Source: Ypsolopha sequella (Eukaryota; Arthropoda; Insecta; Lepidoptera; Ypsolophidae). From it: 64,000 bases of DNA. A program made the translations under genes and the position numbers. The notes below the pieces were generated by a model. That model was given only the letters and a program-made list of their open reading frames with translations. It searched no databases and was not told the DNA's origin. The stretch covers positions 895,501 through 959,500 of the forward strand of contig OW203987.1 in the NCBI GenBank assembly GCA_934047225.1, read 5' to 3'. Below, one piece after another: positions 1 through 12,130 of this stretch (within the stretch, counting starts at the first letter, position 1; each line of letters opens with the position of its first letter).

Positions 1-2200
1 CAATACTTACCACGAGTTATGTAACTTGAGCGGTAAAAAAAACCGGCCAAGTGCGAGTCAGACTCGCGTACCTAGGGTTCCGTATTGTGGATGATAAATT
101 TGATTTGAAACCAGTGCCAGTAAATATAGTAAAAGTATTATATTTTTACAATCAACTTTTTAATATCTACAATTGGATACCCATGTTTTATTTTTGGAAT
201 ATTTTTTATTTTTCTCACTTTTGTTTTGAAAATATTTTGAACAATTTAAAATTTTTCATATATTTTTTTAAATTTTCAAAATTTTCATATTTAATCTTCT
301 TAAAATCCAAAAAAGCTGCTAGAAAGGCTTGTCTTCGCAATGTATTTTCCATTTTGCACCATATTTAATGGATTATGAATATTATGATATCTACATCTAC
401 CCCCCTCGCCCACAACCACTATTAGCTCCCCCTCTGTAGGATGTTCATACTATACCGTGTAATGTATCGTAGGTCACGCGTGATCGTGATTGTGCCTCCA
501 ATACATTTGCGAACAAGTAGAGATGTTTACTACGGTAAGTTCAGGCACTCGTGTGTTTTGTATTATACAGTATTTACCCATGGAAAGAGAAGCAAATTGT
601 AGCTGCAGAAAATATGCGATAATTGATGGAGGGTTCCTAGTCCATAAGGTTTATTTTGTTTATTTTTGTTTATTTGTTTGTATTGCTAGAAGTAGCTAAA
701 ATTGTTGTTAGATTACATCGTAATTAACGTAGGTACTTAATTCAATGATAGCTTAAGTACTTGACAAAATTAGTACGAGTACTATACTGCCACTTAATAG
801 TTCATTATAATGCGAAATAAGAGCAGGGTAAAATATTTCGACAAATTGCGTTGACAAGTTATGGTTCTGAAGATTTTGAATATACAGGAATAATTAATAA
901 TGAAAGATTAAAACTTTTTAAAGTTTTAAACATTAACATCTTTAATCTTTAATAATATCTTTAATATAATATTTAATCTTTAACAACTTATTAACTTTAC
1001 TTATTTCTACATAATTATAATCTAAGCTGTACTAAGGGAGTAGCCCTGTTCCCTAATCTAAGTAAACTTGAAACTTAGGTTAAGAGTATGACATAGCCAA
1101 AACAAAAACCAGTTCCGGGCGTGGCTTATTCTATTTTACGATAGCGCGCGGGGGGAAATTCGTCCCGATCTCTAAGCTCGCGTCACCATAGCAAAAATAC
1201 GAATAGAGTGGACGAGGCAGGGTCAAAAGTAATACGTATTTTATTTTATCTAATTATTAATGTATTTCGATCATCGTCACACGGCACTGATCCTACTTGC
1301 TATCACGTCGGGACGTAAATTTATTATGGTCGGCTAAAAGTGGTTTTTTGAGTGTTTGATTTATCAGTTGACCCTCGGAACATTTCAGACACTCCTTTAG
1401 AGATACATAATAATTACGTGACGGTTAATTGTCACCATTACCCATTCTTTAAATATTTTTCGCCCGTTGAGCTGGTTTTACACTTGCGGGAAAATAAATT
1501 GGACCAAAAATTTCTTTACAATTTTTTTTTACTAAAGTTGTTATTACAAAAAGTGGAAACTAACAAATATTCTCAGAAAGAATGCACCACGTCACTATCT
1601 ATCTCACTGTAGCCTATATCAATTATGCCTCTCTCATTCAACCACGTTTAACTGCGTTACTATCTCATTCCAACTCATTTTAAATAGCGTCACTATTTAT
1701 CTCACTCTAACGCGTGTTAAATGGCATTTCTAATGAACGTCAAATATTTTTACTGCCCGCCACTCTTTCATTCTAAATTCTAATTATTTAAAATATACGC
1801 AGCTCCTTTGGTAGTAAAATAGCAATAACTTTTTTTTCAAAAATTGCCAGAAATTGCCAGATCATTTGAAAAACAATATTTGATGAGACAATTTGCAAAA
1901 CTAACATAGGACATCTTTTTTCAGGGTGTGGTATCGAACTAACCTAATTACAAAAAATTGCTCATAAATTGGGTTTTTATTTTTCTTCCTGATGTAACAG
2001 CATTTCAAGGTTTATTTTTGACTTTATCAATAGCATGACTATTTAGAGTTGCGCAACAAAAATTTTATTCTTAGAATTTAGAACTGGTTAGCTTTGACTC
2101 TCAAAAATCTATTCGAATTTATAAAAGTACCATCAACTCGAAGACTATCTACTTTTTGCTGAGGTCATAATTTGATATTCTGGTCAGTCATGAGCTGGCC
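1..2200. other. AT-rich intergenic sequence with repeat fragments
   Basis: No convincing gene. Around 45-100 is a motif recognisable in lepidopteran repeats (CCGGCCAAGTGCGAGTC, followed by GGGTTCCGTA). The rest is AT-rich with short ORFs that look random. A GC-rich patch near 1110-1220 has no recognised content. Confidence 0.5.
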
Positions 2201-2209
2201 TACCAGCCT

Positions 2210-2647
2210 TCCAAGGGAAAGCGTTGACTTTTGGGACACCTGTTTACCCTTGGGATAAATCGCCAAGTGTTTAAAATATAGAAATTTATTTGTATCATAG
2301 TTTGAAATGTTCAGGTCCCTTTACGCAAAATGAAAAAACAAAACTCTTTTAGGATTAATTTGTTGTCCCTATGTTTGTCTGTTTTTCCGTTTGTCTAGGC
2401 AATTTTTCTGGGTAAAATCAATAAATGCTAATATTTACAGCCCTGTAAAATATACATATTATAACGTTTTTATGGCCTTTTGTTTAACTTTTTCATACAA
2501 GGGCTATTTCTCCGAATTTGTAACAAAATATTAAGAAATAATTATAACGGTAAAGTACAACTTTTAGCTAAGACAATTTATTGTTAAAAGTTTGCTATAT
2601 GCATAAACATATTTTAATGATATTATGGTATCTTCAAAATAATTGGG
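2210..2647 (+). repeat. Left arm of a large palindromic repeat
   Basis: This arm is an inverted match of 5192-5320 plus 5940-6310. Shared landmarks include GTTTGTCTGTTTTTCCGTTTG on the left against its inverse at about 6095-6115, and TACAACTTTTAG on the left (about 2557) against its inverse near 5275. A further half copy in the same orientation is at about 59740-59990. The arm ends at AATAATTGG, exactly where the LINE begins. Confidence 0.75.
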
Positions 2648-5191
2648 TTTTCCATAAGCGTGATAGCAGATTATTTAAGAAATTTACGGCTGGTATCACG
2701 ACGACGGATAAGACGGATAAAAACAGTATGGAACATCATAAATACTGAAACTGGGAAAAGTAAGAAACGTGATAACGAGCTTAAGTTAAGTATTAACAGT
2801 GAAGTCGTTACGGGAGATAAAGAGGTTGCGAATGCCTTTGAACAATTCTTTACTGAAATTCCGTCCTTAACAACTAAAGATTTAAATTCAAGCCCTGGGC
2901 TTGCGCAGGATCTTTTAATAGATAACGTACCTCAGTGTCTTTCTGTATTTGCTTTTAAACATATTAATTCATTAACTGTAATTAAAGCATTTAAATCGCT
3001 TAACTTGAAAAAAACCGAGGACTTATGGGGACTATCTGTGAAAGTTATAAGTTCTGTTATTGATTTAATAGCTCCTTATTTGGCATTAATTTTTAATAAA
3101 TGTGTAGATGATGGTATCTTTCCTGACTTAATGAAGTTTAGTAAATTGATCCCCCTTTTTAAATCAGGCGACAACGGTGACCCATCAAACTATAGACCTG
3201 TGTCAGTTTTACCGGTTTTGAGTAAGGTTTTTGAAAAAATAGTTTTTAATCAATTGTTATTTCATTTTAATTTGAATAAGTTGCTTCACTGTGAACAATA
3301 CGGATTCACTAGAGGGAGGTCAACCACAGATGCAGGAGTTGCTTTAGTTAAGCACATTTTTGATGCTTGGGAAGAAAAGCAGGATGCATTTGGTGTATTT
3401 TGTGACCTCTCGAAAGCCTTCGATTGCGTTAATCATGAAACACTCTTATGTAAATTAGATCACTACGGAGTGAGGGGCAAATCTTTGGCGTTAATGAAGT
3501 CGTATCTTAGTGATCGTATTCAAAAGGTAGACATTAATGGGGTAAAATCATGTGGAGCATTAGTTAAAATGGGTGTCCCGCAGGGTTCCATATTGGGGCC
3601 CTTGCTGTTTTTAATTTACATAAATGACCTTCCCTATTTAATTAAAGACTTAACTAAGATAGTACTATTCGCAGACGACACGTCACTTATTTTTAAAGTT
3701 AATAGACGTAAAGATATCCTTGACGGCGCGAATACAACTTTATCACTGGTGCTTGATTGGTTTACTGTAAATAATTTAGTTTTAAACGCAAAAAAGACAA
3801 AATGTATAAAATTCACGTTACCAAATGTTATTCAAGTGGATTGTAATTTGCTTTTGCAGGGGTCCAAGCTGGAGTTAGTTAACGAAACTAAGTTTTTGGG
3901 CATTACGGTAGACTCTCGTCTTCAGTGGGGTCCCCACATAGAAGCCCTATGTGGTAGACTTAGTTCGGCCGCATACGCTGTTAGACGCATAAGACAAATT
4001 ACTGATGTAGATACTGCTAGACTAGTCTATTTTAGTTACTTTCACAGCATTATGTCATACGGCATGCTGTTATGGGGTAGAGCCGCGGATACAGACGCAG
4101 TCTTTGTTTTGCAGAAGAGAGCAATTCGGGCTATTTATAATATGAAGCACCGGGATTCATTAAGAGAAAAGTTCAAAGAAATTAATATATTAACTGTTTC
4201 TTGTGAATATATTTACCAGGTCCTTAGATATGTTAGAAAAAATGTTGAGTCTCTTCCAAGGCTTGGTGAGCAACATTGTAAGGAAACCAGAAATAAGTAT
4301 AAACTGGCTTTTCCAAAAATCAGACTCGCCAAAGTGAGTACCTCTTTCGTAGGACATGGTATAAGATTTTACAATAAACTTCCAAAAGAGGTCCTTACTT
4401 TGTCAGAGAATAAGTTTAAACAGTATATTAAGCAGGGCCTACTGAAAAAGGCATATTATAAAATAAATGAATATTTGGATGATGGTGAAGCATGGTGTTA
4501 TAGTGATACTGATTTTGATGATAGTAGGTAATAATTTAATTAATTAATATAATTTCCTAACTTTTGATTCCTCTTAAGAGTTAACATTAATTAATTACAG
4601 ACTGTAAAAGGAAATAGACTATATGAGACAGGTAGGCAAAGATATATATGTTTTTCTTTTTTCATTAACCTGAATTCCTGCTGTCTTGTATTTTCTTATC
4701 CCTTGGTTAAAGTAGATATAAGTAATTCAATGTATAGTTTAAGTTTATGTTAAAAAAAAAAAAGACATGATCTTGCCAAGTTTCTTGCCCGTTCTTCTTA
4801 GCAAGACTAATCGAATGGGCGGAGGTAGGCATGTATTTATATATGTAACCTATTACTATGTAGTATATAGGATGCGATTTGGTCGGCCGCCTGGATTCGT
4901 GCTGGGGGCTCGGTTGGTGATCATTGAACCTTGTTCCTGGTCCCTGGCCGGGTCTCCGGTATGGGTTCGGGCGGTTGATTGGATTTCACCTTGTATAATA
5001 ATATATTACCTATAATTTTAATTGTATATATATTGCTACATAAATTAAATAAACATTTAATCTAAGTAGTTCATGTACATTTATTATTTTATTACATATA
5101 TTTTTATAAGATTAAAATTTGACTTGTGAAACGTGTATTATATATACCTACTTTGCAAAATAAACTTTTTGAATTTTGAATTTTGAATTTT
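2648..5191 (+). mobile_element. 5'-truncated non-LTR retrotransposon (CR1/Jockey group)
   Basis: Carries one long ORF (RT, separate entry), then a 3' UTR of about 660 bp, and ends in a short tandem tail of GAATTTT units (about 5168-5190), as many LINEs of this group do. The endonuclease domain and ORF1 are absent, so it is a 5'-truncated copy. It is inserted at the centre of the palindromic repeat whose arms flank it on both sides. The 5' boundary is uncertain by about 10 bp. Confidence 0.8.
2660..4531 (+). CDS. Reverse transcriptase ORF of truncated LINE
   Basis: An open frame of 623 codons that begins without an ATG, because the 5' part is lost. It opens in the pre-RT linker (VWNIINTETGKSKK) and runs through the RT fingers (SKLIPLFKSGDNGDPSNYRPVS), palm (FCDLSKAFDCVNH), thumb side (GVPQGSILGPLLFLIYINDL) and the catalytic FADDTS, then the usual C-terminal region, ending KAYYKINEYLDD. 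No stop or frameshift interrupts it, so the copy is fairly young although it cannot move by itself. Its C-terminus resembles that of the RT at 32916-34064 ([12 protein letters not shown]), so both belong to one clade. CR1/Jockey group; the exact clade is not resolved. Confidence 0.88.
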   Translation: MIADYLRNLRLVSRRRIRRIKTVWNIINTETGKSKKRDNELKLSINSEVVTGDKEVANAFEQFFTEIPSLTTKDLNSSPGLAQDLLIDNVPQCLSVFAFKHINSLTVIKAFKSLNLKKTEDLWGLSVKVISSVIDLIAPYLALIFNKCVDDGIFPDLMKFSKLIPLFKSGDNGDPSNYRPVSVLPVLSKVFEKIVFNQLLFHFNLNKLLHCEQYGFTRGRSTTDAGVALVKHIFDAWEEKQDAFGVFCDLSKAFDCVNHETLLCKLDHYGVRGKSLALMKSYLSDRIQKVDINGVKSCGALVKMGVPQGSILGPLLFLIYINDLPYLIKDLTKIVLFADDTSLIFKVNRRKDILDGANTTLSLVLDWFTVNNLVLNAKKTKCIKFTLPNVIQVDCNLLLQGSKLELVNETKFLGITVDSRLQWGPHIEALCGRLSSAAYAVRRIRQITDVDTARLVYFSYFHSIMSYGMLLWGRAADTDAVFVLQKRAIRAIYNMKHRDSLREKFKEINILTVSCEYIYQVLRYVRKNVESLPRLGEQHCKETRNKYKLAFPKIRLAKVSTSFVGHGIRFYNKLPKEVLTLSENKFKQYIKQGLLKKAYYKINEYLDDGEAWCYSDTDFDDSR

Positions 5192-6310
5192 GCCAATTAT
5201 TTTATTACTATTGTAATATAATTAAAAGTATGTTAATGCATACAGCAGACTTTTAACTATAAGTTTTCTTAACTAAAAGTTGTATTTTTACTTATTGAAA
5301 TTGTATTTCTCATCAAGAAGTGCAAGATGACAAGATATTCAAAATAAGTTAATTGAATTTGTGAAATGGTTTCAGGTCAAAACAGTTTTCCATGAAACGG
5401 TAATTGTTTATACTTAGAAAAGTGTGTAAACTTAGTCATCTTAACATGAACGACGCCTGTATTTCTCTCTTTTTTATTTCCAGTATAGATAAAAATATAC
5501 AAACTTGTTAAACTTTGCGTAAAAACGAGGCAATATTGACGATATCCTGACAGCTATTATGATGGTGTTTTATCAAATTTTGCTTTTTGGGCTGCATAGA
5601 GACGTAGTTAAATGTCACTAGAATATACTCATGAAAAAAGATATGAAGAAAATAAGCTGTAGACTTCACATTCGATTTATACCTATTGTATGAATTTTAA
5701 GAAAAATACAGGGGTAAAGGGACCTCTTAAGGAAAACCTTGTATTAAACTATTTGTTATCTTAGTAAAAAATAATTCAAGGAAAAAAATAAACAAAGCTA
5801 TCGCCACATTGAACAGTAGATAATTAATCCCTTTAGAATAGAACAACATGGTTTTCATATTTTTTACATTATTTGTTCAACAATTCCTTTCTGTGTTGAC
5901 TTTTAAATGCAAAATATTATCTCAAGTGTTCATCCCAACATTTTCATAGTGAGAAAATTTGTATGAAAAACGTAAAAAAAAAAAACGTAAAAACCTAAAA
6001 CGTAATATAAATAAAAACGTCAAAAGTATGTTTTTACAGCTCTATAGAGGGCCGTTAATATTGGTATTTATTAATTTTACCCAGAAAAAATTGTCTAGAC
6101 AAACGGACAGACAGACAAACATAGGGATAACAAATTAATCCTAAAAGAGTTTCATTGTTTTCATTTTGCGTAACAGAACCTGAACATGTACCGACAGGAT
6201 TATCTACGATCTAATAATTTTGCCATGCACTGTAAATATTTCAAAATAAATTTCTATATTTTAAATTCTTGGCGATTTATCCCAAGTAAGTGTACCTATA
6301 TAATTTGCAA
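5192..6310 (-). repeat. Right arm of the large palindromic repeat
   Basis: Inverted match of 2210-2647, in two blocks (5192-5320 and 5940-6310). The intervening part includes sequence (about 5850-5940) also present in the copy at 59880-60000, so the left arm has probably lost it rather than the right arm having gained it. Confidence 0.7.
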
Positions 6311-6659
6311 AAAACTTCACTTATTGGACCTGAAATGGTGAGCCAATACTAGAGGGTAATTTCACGAAATACAGATCTCAGTAAGTATAAGTAAATTAAT
6401 TTGGGTTTCAATAACGATCACAAAATTATTCTTTTAGAGTAACACATATTATTTTCCCGCATAAAAGTATGAATTCAATCCAAATTCATTCAGTTTTGTT
6501 GTTATGACTATGGCACGATGTAGCTAAATCACTCATACGCATATTTTGTTGAGTTTTTAACGGCAGGAATATGATGCTCCTCGAAATATTACTTTATAAA
6601 ATTAATTTCAATGTGTTTTGAAGTAGTTTTGGGAGATATTTATAGCTTGCAAAAAAGGG

Positions 6660-6830
6660 CACAAGTTCCACGTCTTACGGGCGCCAACGCTATTATATTG
6701 TCTTTGGCTAGGCGTAGACTGACAATATCTTGCTGCCGCTGACTGCATCAGTGGATTTACGTATTTTTGGAAAAAGGGGGTGCTTTTTTTTGACCCGAAT
6801 AACGTGGTATTTGGAAAATGAATAGATATC
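6660..6830 (+). repeat. Interspersed repeat, also at 60150-60290
   Basis: About 160 bp matched at 60150-60290 in the same orientation. Landmarks: GTTCCACGT, GCGCCAACGC, GACTG.ATCAGTG.ATTTACG and GTATTTTTGG.AAAAGGGGG. No coding potential recognised. Confidence 0.7.
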
Positions 6831-7228
6831 ATTCACACTAATTTTATTAAAAAAAAAACAACAAAATCGCGAAAGCGATACCTGAAACAAAATCGATAAG
6901 AAGTGTGAAATAGAGGGTTACAAAAAAATTTATTGACAGTACAAATATGAATCGATTAACGTGGTTTGTGGAAAATGAATACCTTAAAGTTCAACCAAAA
7001 ACATGTATTTTTTTATGGCTATACGTAACCTAATTATTGCAACAAAATCATCCGAAAGCTGACATTTTATTTCTGTTTGTATTTTCGTTCCCCTTAACAG
7101 TGTCAAAAATCCCATGCAACCAAAAAGGTGACAAATATATATATAGGAAATCAAATAAATGAAACTAAATAAAAACAAAACAAGAAGCCTATACTAAAAG
7201 TTAAAATAAATGAAAGCGTGTGTCTTTG

Positions 7229-7760
7229 CGGCTAGAGTATTGTGCGGTCTTTACCTTGTCAAAAATCCTCGTTGTGCGGTCTTTCTGATTATGCGGACGT
7301 CCGCATAATATTTTGTTAGACCTTTAAATATAGCTATCGAATCCTTGTGCTCCGATTGGTCGACTGGTGAAATCTGGGAGAATTTCAATTGGGTGGCGCA
7401 CAACCAGTATTTCTGTCAAGTTGAGTTAACACATGCAAAAATATAGTTCTAGTGTGTAACCACCACGTGGCGCCACCAGTCCAAAAAATGTATAACTTAG
7501 TACGAAAATGATAAAATGCGGACGTCAACGTAGGACCGCACTTTATACAAATAACGAACCAACCTTACTTCCTCGTGTGTAAAAAACAAATGTGAGTTAA
7601 AGTAATCATCTTAAAATGTGAAATTTAAAATAGGACCGCACTTTATACATAAATTGAATTCACCCTACTTCTTGGTGTGTGAAAAATAAATCTGAGGTAA
7701 GGTAAGCACCTAAATAGAAGTTTATTTTTTTATCCACATTCATTCTGGATAGTCGGTAAG
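7229..7760. repeat. GTGCGG-rich left flank of a putative DNA element
   Basis: Several copies of GTGCGGTC/GACCGCAC occur, with a short palindrome ATTATGCGGACGTCCGCATA near 7290. CTTGTCAAAAAT followed by TTGTGCGGTC near 7257-7285 is repeated in inverse orientation at 10405-10436, and less well at 10557-10590. I read these as subterminal inverted repeats of an unidentified element. Confidence 0.5.
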
Positions 7761-7789
7761 TGGTGGCGTTGGCGGTCGCAGGAACGGTG

Positions 7790-10066
7790 GGGCAGGGGGT
7801 GCTAAGAATCTCCGGTCGAATGGTTACAAACACCGGCGACTCTTTTTGGCGACGTATAATGCACGGACGTTACGAGAGGACAGACATCTCGCTGAGCTCG
7901 AGTCAGAGTTAAGTAGAATAAACTGGCATATTCTGAGGCTTTAGAAGTCCGACGAGCGGGTAAAGACACGATAACCCTGGAGTCAGGACACCTGCTATAC
8001 TATCGAGAGGGCGATCAATTGTCTATCGGTGAAGTTGGCATGCTGGCCAACAAAAACCTCACTAGCAACGTCTCAGAAATCGGCAGTGTCTCCTCTCGGG
8101 TGGCATATCTTGTTCTCAGACTTAACAAGAGATATTCTCTTAAAGTCATCCAAGTGTATGCCCCCACGTCGAGAGACCCCGATGATGACGTCGAGGCCAT
8201 ATATGATGACTTTACTAAGGCCAAAAATAACACCACCAAGACACATCATACCGTTGTTGTGGGGGACTTCAACGCCAAAGTGGGAGTACAAGAGTGTGGT
8301 GAATCGGTAATCGGACCGCACGGCTATGGCTGTAGAAACCCTAGGGGTCAGATGCTGGTTAGCTTCCTTGAAAGCCAGAGGCTCTATTTGATGAATTCAT
8401 TCTTCAAAAAGAAGCCCCAAAGGAAGTGGACCTGGCGAAGCTCCGATGGATCGACAAAAAATGAGATAGACTTCATCATGACGGATCAAAAGCACATATT
8501 ACAAGATGTCTCCGTGATCAATAGGTTTAGTACCAGTAGCGATCACCGACTTATCCGAAGCATCTTGAATATCGACTTACAGCTGGAGAGAAACCGTCTG
8601 ATAAAGTCCGTCCTTCTCTGCGCCAAATCGCTGCGGGATCCAAGAAATTCCAAAAGGAACTTCAGAACCGATTTGCCCTGTTGGAAACTACTGAGGACGT
8701 CGACCAGCTTGCAAACAATTTCATAAATGTCGTGCGCAAAGTTGGCAGGGCTTATTTTAAGCCGGAGCGAAAGAAAAAGGAGTGCAAGATTTCAAGCGAT
8801 ACTTTGGACCTGATGAGGCAAAGACGGAAATGTCTTCAGATTCGGCGGATTACCCCCTTCTTAATAAGCATGTTAAAAGGCAAATTCGTTTTGAACTGCG
8901 CCGACATTTTATTTATTTACTTTAATTAAAACGGACAAACCAATTACAATAATTAAAGATAGTAACACAAACATAAAATGGTACAATCAACTAAAATAAA
9001 TAAGAGTAACACGTAAAGTCAGAAACAGGCCTTCTCACAAAAACAAAAACACAGACATATCACTCGCATCATTAAAGCAGCGATTGAGCGAAACAAAGAC
9101 TAAAAAATTGTTGCCCAGCTGTTAGGAAGAACTAATCTGACGAACCTGAAGATATCTGACAGTAGAAATATTACCTCTAGGCCAGAAATCCTCACTGAAA
9201 TCGAGAATTTCTATGGGCTCCTATATTCTTCACATGCTCTCAAGCCAACTGCCTGAAAATCAGGACGACAAACGTGCACCTTTGACTCGCCACTACACCG
9301 ATGAACTTACGGATGTCAAAATGGGCGAGATTGGGATAGCTCTTGAGCAGCTAAAAAATAACAAGGCGCCGGGCAAAGATGGCATTACAACCGATTTCCT
9401 GAAAGCTAGAGGTTACCCTATACTCAGACAGCTACAGGACCTCTTTAATGCCGTCATTCTCACCAGAACTACGCCAAAGGAGTGGAGCAGGAGCTTGGTA
9501 ATTTTATTCTTCAAGAAAGGGGACAAAATGCTACTGAAGAGCTTTAGGCCAATCGCGCTCCTGAGCCACACCTACAAGCTTTTCTCAAGAGTTATCACAA
9601 ATCATCTCGCCCAACGATTCGACGACTTCCAACCTCCAAAGCAGGCTGGGTTTCGAAAAAGCTACAGCACGGTTGACCACATCCACACGCTAAGGCAGAT
9701 CATACAGAAAACACAAGAGTATAATCAGCCTTTATGTCTAGCGTTTGTGGACTACGAGAAAGCCTTCGACTCCCTTGAAACTTGGTCTGTTCTGCAGTCC
9801 TTGAAGCGATGCTGAAATGTCTGTATGATTCAGCTTCCATGTCCGTCCGACATAGGCCTCCCCAATATCACGCCACTCTTGGTGGTCCTCAGTCATCCTC
9901 ATCCAGCCGCTACCCGCAACGTCCTTCAGATCGTCAGTCTAGCGGGCACGAAGGAGGCCTACGCTACGCTTTGCTGTACGTGGTCTCCATTTTAATGGCT
10001 TTTGGTCCCAACGGTTATCATGTCGGCAACAAATATAGCCAGTCCACTGCCACTTCAACCTACTGA
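7790..10066 (+). pseudogene. RTE-clade non-LTR retrotransposon, broken
   Basis: An apurinic-type endonuclease begins near 7845 (ATYNARTLREDRHLAELE, reading across several frames). It continues in the open stretch 8019-8726 with VYAPTSRD, VVVGDFNAKVG, RKWTWRS and the SSDHRL active-site end. The reverse transcriptase is at 9213-9815 (NNKAPGKDGITTDFLK, RPIALLSHTYKLFSRV, DYEKAFDS) and then passes to another frame (KCLYDSASMSVR, about 9808-9850). The YADD region and everything beyond are not recognisable. Frameshifts near 7935, 8600 and 9790, plus a roughly 150-bp insertion at about 8905-9057, make it dead. The domain order and endonuclease sequence fit RTE elements. Confidence 0.85.
8905..9057 (-). 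repeat. Short insertion (LINE-tail-like) inside the RTE
   Basis: AT-rich sequence starting TTTTATTTATTTACTTTAATT interrupts the linker between the RTE endonuclease and RT. It resembles the LINE 3' ends at 16068-16290 (TATTTATTTATTT followed by tracts rich in ACAA) and is probably such a tail in reverse orientation. Confidence 0.45.
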
Positions 10067-10079
10067 TTTAGTAGGCTAT

Positions 10080-10610
10080 GTAAAAGGTACGTGTACAGTT
10101 TGAAATTTAATGCTATACCGATACTAAACATCGTCGCTTTATGAAATGAAACGGTTAAAGGGTGGATTATTACATTATAGTGCGAATAGTGTGTTATTCC
10201 GTACGTAAGATCACCAAAGTGCGGACGGAGCATTATAATTTAGTACGGTATTTCATTAAAATGCGGTCGCTGTGTAATTTAGTTCACCAAACCAACAACG
10301 TACGGACGTTGTGTTATTTCGTACGTTAACCCACTAAAGTGCGGACTCTGTGTATTAACGTCCACAAAACCCTTGTTGAGCGGACGGTCCGCACAAAATT
10401 TAAGGACCGCACAAGCCGTATTTTTGACAAGAATTTTGATTGCTTGTATCTCTGTCTCCAGTGAGTGTTAACGAAATTCTGTTAGATGTTCATGCTAGAA
10501 AAAGACAGCCGTACATCGTGTAAGCAAATACACTCGCCTAAGTCATCGGGAAAGGTAGGACCGCACAATGAGGATTTTGGTACAAGTCCGCACAACATTT
10601 GTCCCGCGAA
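10080..10610. repeat. GTGCGG-rich right flank of the putative DNA element
   Basis: Alternating GTGCGGAC/GTACGGAC and CGTACGT motifs spaced roughly 50-60 bp apart (10170-10360), then GGACCGCACAA blocks at 10410 and 10558. These mirror the left flank at 7229-7650. Confidence 0.5.
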
Positions 10611-12130
10611 CAAGGGTGTTTTAGGGTGTGTGTATCGTGAGTAAATGAGTGAGAGAGATCAGTATGTTAAGGTGTGTGTAGAAGTTATGTAAGTCCTATT
10701 CATTCCATAGAGAGCAATAGCAAAAAGACTTAAAACCAATTAAGTTTCAACTTTCAACAGGTTCTCTGTTTGATCAAAATTCAAATGAAGTAGATGTTTA
10801 TAAACCATTTGTGAGCATTTTTTTCGGGTTAAGTGTATAATCGTGAGGTCCTTGCTCAAATTATTATACATAAACGGAGCCAAAAAAGTGGCACGGTTTC
10901 GAGCGAAATTGGTTCGAGTCAAAGGGGTGTCAAAGATACGATCTTGTCTGCGTTTTGATACTAACTTAATTTTAATTTTGTCATAGTCAGCGGTGTTGTG
11001 TAGGTGACATAAGATTGCTTTTATATATAATTGTCTAACAGTTAATACTGTATTCTCACGATAAAGTTCTTCCGTGGGATATCGCCTTGGTTTAAACTTC
11101 TAACTCTATACCTAAGGTTGTATGGAGTAAGACCACAATACGTCCCAGTCAGCGTGCCAGACTTGTGTGGACTATGTGCAAAAACACTTTGGGTGGAATA
11201 CCACATTAGTAAAGACTATTCCACAAAAATTTAATTTTTTTTTAGTTGAATGTACTTTTAATAACTTAAACTTTGGCAAAAGTTTCATTGTTATACGATA
11301 ATAATTGACGAAGTTAGAGAAGTTTAAAGTCCATATCTTTAAAGCGCGGGAATAAACGATAGCTCCTAGGCGGCCTCTCTGAGAGTGACGTCACACTTCA
11401 TAAACTACTACAGCGTCCGGAGAGAGCAGTACGTAAAAATTTCTCTACCTAAGCAGTCAGTGTTATAAATATTGTGTTGTTCCAAAGTGTCAGTCAACAA
11501 CGAAGATTAATCTGCGAAAGCAATGGTGTAAAGTCATGAGAAGGGATGAGCTGTCTCCCAAAACAGTAGCGTATTATTGTGAGGACAATTTTGACGTAAG
11601 GACTTACCTTTTATATAAATACTTATACTTATTGTGTACTTATTATACCAAATTACAGCTACCGATTTCCTAAGTGTTTGTAATGTGATAAATAACAAAT
11701 TTATTACATACCCATGGTAGGTGGTACCATTGCTGAAAATGATCGTCATTAGGTGACAATTTTAAATTTTTTATGTCTCCTCTTTCTTTAGTTTAGTATT
11801 TCTATTTTTTCATGAACGTTAAATGTAATAAGTAAGTTATGTTATGTCATATCAAGAGGTCAAAGCATTGGCAGAATGGCGGTTACTCTACCGACACGAC
11901 AAAATTGTATTTCTTATGCTATAGATAGATAAAAATAATAAGTAGATAGGTGGTATACTCGAGTTAACGAGTCACGGAAAAGCGTTATATTTAACCCTCA
12001 GTAACGAAATGTACGACTTCTGTTATAAAATGCAACAACACATGACTACCGTGTGTTGTTTTTGGTGTTGTAACAAAACAAATTCCCAAATATTTGTATA
12101 AAAAATTTACATGGCTGCGTAAAGGTACGC
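10611..12130. other. Intergenic, one possible LINE ORF tail
   Basis: On the - strand, 10740-10922 could encode a degenerate LINE C-terminal tail (NFARNRATFLAPFMYNNLSK), a weak call. The remainder is AT-rich. TGACGTCACACTTCA at 11386-11400 recurs inverted at 13680-13694. Confidence 0.35.

Noticed and set aside
51..368. 105-codon ORF at the left edge
   Set aside because: Low-complexity F/N/K/L-rich translation of AT-rich DNA overlapping a known repeat motif.
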